Source: UBA917 sp964435085
Lineage (GTDB): Bacteria; Patescibacteriota; Patescibacteriia; Patescibacteriales; Patescibacteriaceae
DNA length: 5,275 nucleotides
Assembly (NCBI GenBank): GCA_964435085.1
Contig: CAYSXQ010000028.1
Span: 1 to 5,275, forward strand
Direction of reading: 5' to 3'
Made by a program: the position numbers and the translations under genes. Shown in pieces: positions 2,794 through 5,275 of the stretch. The notes below the pieces were generated by a model, which saw only the letters and a program-made list of their open reading frames with translations, made no database searches and was not told where the DNA came from. Within the stretch, counting starts at the first letter, position 1. Every line of letters starts with the position of its first letter.

Positions 2794-5275
2794 ATGTTTT
2801 TAGAAAAATTAGAAATTCAAGGTTTTAAATCTTTTGCCAATAAAAATGAACTAATCTTCCCTGGTTTTTTGAGCGGTGGGAAGCGTGGCATTACGGCTGT
2901 AGTCGGTCCCAATGGCTCTGGTAAGTCCAATGTGGCTGATGCCGTACGCTGGGTCATGGGTGAGCAAAGCATGAAGACTTTGCGTGGTAAGAAGTCTGAT
3001 GACATTATCTTTGCTGGTTCTGATAAGCGCGGTAAGCTCGGCATGGCTGAAGTTTCCCTCTATCTTAATAACGAAGACGGTAGCGCACCTATTGATTATG
3101 CTCAATTAGTCATTACTAGGCGCTTATTCCGTGACGGAGCCAGTGAATATATCATTAATGGCGCCCGCGTCCGTCTTTTTGACATCCAGATGCTGCTAGC
3201 TAAGGCTAATATCGGTCACAAGACCTATTCGGTCATTGGTCAGGGCATGGTGGAAAGTTTTTTGAACACCTCGCTGTCAGAACGCAAAGAATTCTTTGAT
3301 GAAGCGACCGGTGTGCGTCAATACCAGATCAAGCGTGATGACGCGCTTAATAAACTGCGCGGGAGTCTTGAGAACCTCGGTCAGAGTCAGATGCTCTTAA
3401 ATGAAATTGAACCACACCTCAAAACCCTCACCAAACAAGTCGCGAAATTAGAAAAACGCGAGTCTTTGGCTACTGAACTCGCTGCTTTGCAAAAAGATTA
3501 TTACAGCGGCGCCTGGCAAGAACTCGACCGTCAATTGTCAGCTGTCAACAGCGAATTATTAAATCTCGAAAAAAATAAAGACGACAAAGAGAAGAAGATT
3601 GCTGTCGTCAATGACGAGTTATCAACTATTGAACAGGAACAATCAGTCAGCGCTAACTTCGCTGATTTGCAAAGCAAGGTCTCTGATTGGCAAGAAGAAA
3701 AATCTCGATTATCTGGCTACTTGGTTAAATTGAACGACTGGCTCGAGCTCAAGAATAGCCAAGTTAATACTGTTGATTTAACGAGTCTGGAAGCCGAAAG
3801 ACTTAAGCTTAAAGAGTCTTTAGAGTCTATTACTAAGACTATTAACGAGTGGCAGACAGCAAGTGCTAGCGCTGATCATAGTAACGAATGGCAAAGTGAA
3901 ATCCGCCGGCTCTCTGCCGAACACGACCGTTTGTCTAAGGACTACCAGCGTCTCGACGCTTGGCTTGAGATGAAATTGGAAGCTAGTGGTAAATTCGATT
4001 TGTCTTTCTTAAATAATCGTCGTAGCGAAATTACTAAGACCAGTGCCGAATTAAAGATTGCTATTATTGAAGATGAGAATTTGATCGCTAGTCAAAGTGC
4101 TATTCTGGATAAGCGCCGCGAGGAGCTGCAAGAAATTAAAAATAACTTAATGACCGCCAAGGCTGAGCTCCATCAGTTCGGTTCTGTTGATCAAGAAAAG
4201 GTCGTGGCTGAAGTTAGTCAAAGATTAGAACAGTCCCTGAGCAAGCTAAGCTCCGTCGATCAAGAAGAAGATCTGACTAAGATCAAAAATATTTTAGCTG
4301 AGATTAAACTTGATCTCGAGAAAGTTTTGTCACTCTCAACTGGTCAGGATTTCCGCGAGAAAATCAATCGTTTACAAAGCCAAGTTACGCACTACGGTGA
4401 TAAACAAGAAGAGCTTTTGCATCAGATCAGTGGTCTGCAATCAGAATTGTCTATCGCTCAATCTCGTCTGCGTGCCAGTCGCGACAAAGACAGTCAGCTT
4501 GCTCGCGAAGCTATTGATGTTGAGAATAAATTAAAACAAGCCGAAGATAAATTTGACGCTAGTGAGGTACGTGTCAGCCAAGCTGGCATTACCGAGAAGA
4601 TTAAGCCAATCGAAAGCGAGCTTGCTGACTTGCGCGCCAAACTTTCAGCTTGGCAAATCAAGCAATCAGAAATCCGTGTCGAATTATCTTCTAGTCAGTC
4701 CAAAGCTAATGAATACAGAAATTCTCTCAATCACTTAGAACAAGAAATTAACCAAGCTAAACTACACCGCGCTCGTTATGAAGCTAGACTGGAAAGTGCT
4801 CAGCAAGCCCTGCAGAGCGTGCTTGGTTCTGAACTCTCTCTTGAGTTAGTGAATAAGGCTCAGGCCAAAACTGAAGCTGATATCACTTCTTTGGCTAATA
4901 GCATTAGCGAAGCACAAAGCAAACTCAGGCTCTTTAATGAAGAGCAAGAAAAGAAGCGTCAGCATCTCTTGAATCTCCAGCGCAATTTGCATAGTCTACA
5001 AAACGAAGCCAATCAACTAAGTAACCAGCTAAACGAATTAAAAATCAAAGCTGCTCGTCTCGAAACTAAGCTTGAAGACTTGGAAAACGAAATCCGCACT
5101 GACTTCGGTGATCTTAATATCATCAAGCAGCACAAGGTTACTGATCAGATCGACAGAAGCGAAGCTCTTTCTCGCATCAAAAATCTCCGTCACCAATTAG
5201 ATCTTATCGGCGGCATTGATCCAGAAGTAGAGAAGGAATACAAGGAAACTAAAGACCGTTTTGACTTTCTAGACC
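2794..5275 (+). CDS. smc: SMC-family chromosome segregation ATPase lacking a recognisable hinge (3' truncated)
   Basis: The frame is open for 827 codons and runs off the right edge. It encodes a structural-maintenance-of-chromosomes ATPase, which would organise and segregate DNA. The N-terminal ABC lobe begins MFLEKLEIQGFKSFANK, with Walker A GPNGSGKSN at 38-46, the R-loop-like LRGKKSDDIIFAGS near 63-76 and IGQGMVESFL near 148-157 (Q-loop region). The lobe ends in LSERKEFFDEATGV, the SMC neck. From about 180 to 795 the sequence is rich in Glu, Lys, Gln, Leu and Ala with coiled-coil character. Residues about 798-827 (LRHQLDLIGGIDPEVEKEY, then DRFDFLD) match the conserved segment that precedes the C-terminal lobe. 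The usual hinge of about 150 residues (Gly-rich, in mid-coil) is not found, and the total would be near 1,000 residues, against about 1,190 in Bacillus subtilis. Walker B and the signature motif lie outside the window. An in-frame TAG at 2776-2778 fixes ATG 2794; no Shine-Dalgarno is seen. A short insertion (LSGGKRG, 26-32) precedes Walker A. Confidence 0.92.
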   Translation, partial: MFLEKLEIQGFKSFANKNELIFPGFLSGGKRGITAVVGPNGSGKSNVADAVRWVMGEQSMKTLRGKKSDDIIFAGSDKRGKLGMAEVSLYLNNEDGSAPIDYAQLVITRRLFRDGASEYIINGARVRLFDIQMLLAKANIGHKTYSVIGQGMVESFLNTSLSERKEFFDEATGVRQYQIKRDDALNKLRGSLENLGQSQMLLNEIEPHLKTLTKQVAKLEKRESLATELAALQKDYYSGAWQELDRQLSAVNSELLNLEKNKDDKEKKIAVVNDELSTIEQEQSVSANFADLQSKVSDWQEEKSRLSGYLVKLNDWLELKNSQVNTVDLTSLEAERLKLKESLESITKTINEWQTASASADHSNEWQSEIRRLSAEHDRLSKDYQRLDAWLEMKLEASGKFDLSFLNNRRSEITKTSAELKIAIIEDENLIASQSAILDKRREELQEIKNNLMTAKAELHQFGSVDQEKVVAEVSQRLEQSLSKLSSVDQEEDLTKIKNILAEIKLDLEKVLSLSTGQDFREKINRLQSQVTHYGDKQEELLHQISGLQSELSIAQSRLRASRDKDSQLAREAIDVENKLKQAEDKFDASEVRVSQAGITEKIKPIESELADLRAKLSAWQIKQSEIRVELSSSQSKANEYRNSLNHLEQEINQAKLHRARYEARLESAQQALQSVLGSELSLELVNKAQAKTEADITSLANSISEAQSKLRLFNEEQEKKRQHLLNLQRNLHSLQNEANQLSNQLNELKIKAARLETKLEDLENEIRTDFGDLNIIKQHKVTDQIDRSEALSRIKNLRHQLDLIGGIDPEVEKEYKETKDRFDFLD

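Noticed and set aside
2817..3105. Antisense frames over the start of the SMC gene
   Set aside because: The + strand encodes conserved Walker A and neighbouring SMC motifs here, and the minus frames show no domain or start signal.
4310..4738. Short + strand frames inside the SMC gene in other registers
   Set aside because: They overlap the continuous SMC frame and have no ribosome binding site or recognisable content.
2794..5275. Rad50/SbcC-type protein with a zinc hook
   Set aside because: There is no CxxC anywhere in the coil, and the N-terminal lobe and the GGIDPEVEKEY segment are SMC-like.
1..5275. Alternative genetic code with UGA as Gly
   Set aside because: No in-frame TGA occurs in any of the genes, Gly is encoded by GGN throughout, and an in-frame TGA just upstream of the four-helix-bundle start behaves as a stop.

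Overview
The window looks like a piece of a Candidate Phyla Radiation (Patescibacteria, most like Parcubacteria) chromosome. This rests on style, not on a marker gene. The kinase H-box region has the wording common in those genomes (SHQLRTPLTVIKGY, then LEGSFG). The receivers carry a 'VK[AS]..[FL]TP' ending. There is a small four-helix-bundle gene framed by AT-rich repeats, almost no Shine-Dalgarno sequences, and a GC-rich TGCC/GGCA palindrome in an AT-rich spacer. The genetic code appears standard: the five visible stops are TAG, TAA, TAG, TAA, TAA, and the 827-codon SMC frame has no internal TGA, which argues against the UGA-Gly lineages (Gracilibacteria, SR1).

Layout, all genes on the + strand: (1) 1-1507, a signalling operon with the C-terminal part of a sensor histidine kinase (5' end outside the window) and two tandem stand-alone receiver proteins. 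It is closed by an intrinsic terminator whose stem overlaps the last stop codon. (2) 1508-1953, a cassette-like unit: a four-helix-bundle (S23/IVS family) gene between imperfect inverted repeats. (3) 1963-2667, a transcription unit driven by a near-consensus promoter. It starts with a structured RNA region ending in a 13-bp hairpin plus T-run, continues through about 290 nt with no recognised gene, and ends with a 60-residue predicted single-pass membrane protein and a strong terminator. (4) 2668-2719, a 52-bp near-perfect palindrome. (5) 2758 to the end, a promoter and a long SMC-family ATPase gene that runs off the right edge.

Function: the kinase and its two receivers probably form a phosphorelay without a DNA-binding output in this window. 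The SMC protein would act in chromosome organisation. Its most striking feature is that the 827 visible residues run from the N-terminal ATPase lobe through continuous coiled coil to the conserved segment just before the C-terminal lobe, with no recognisable hinge domain. The other points worth a second look are the possible pseudoknot or attenuator RNA at 1998-2123 and the repeat-framed four-helix-bundle cassette.
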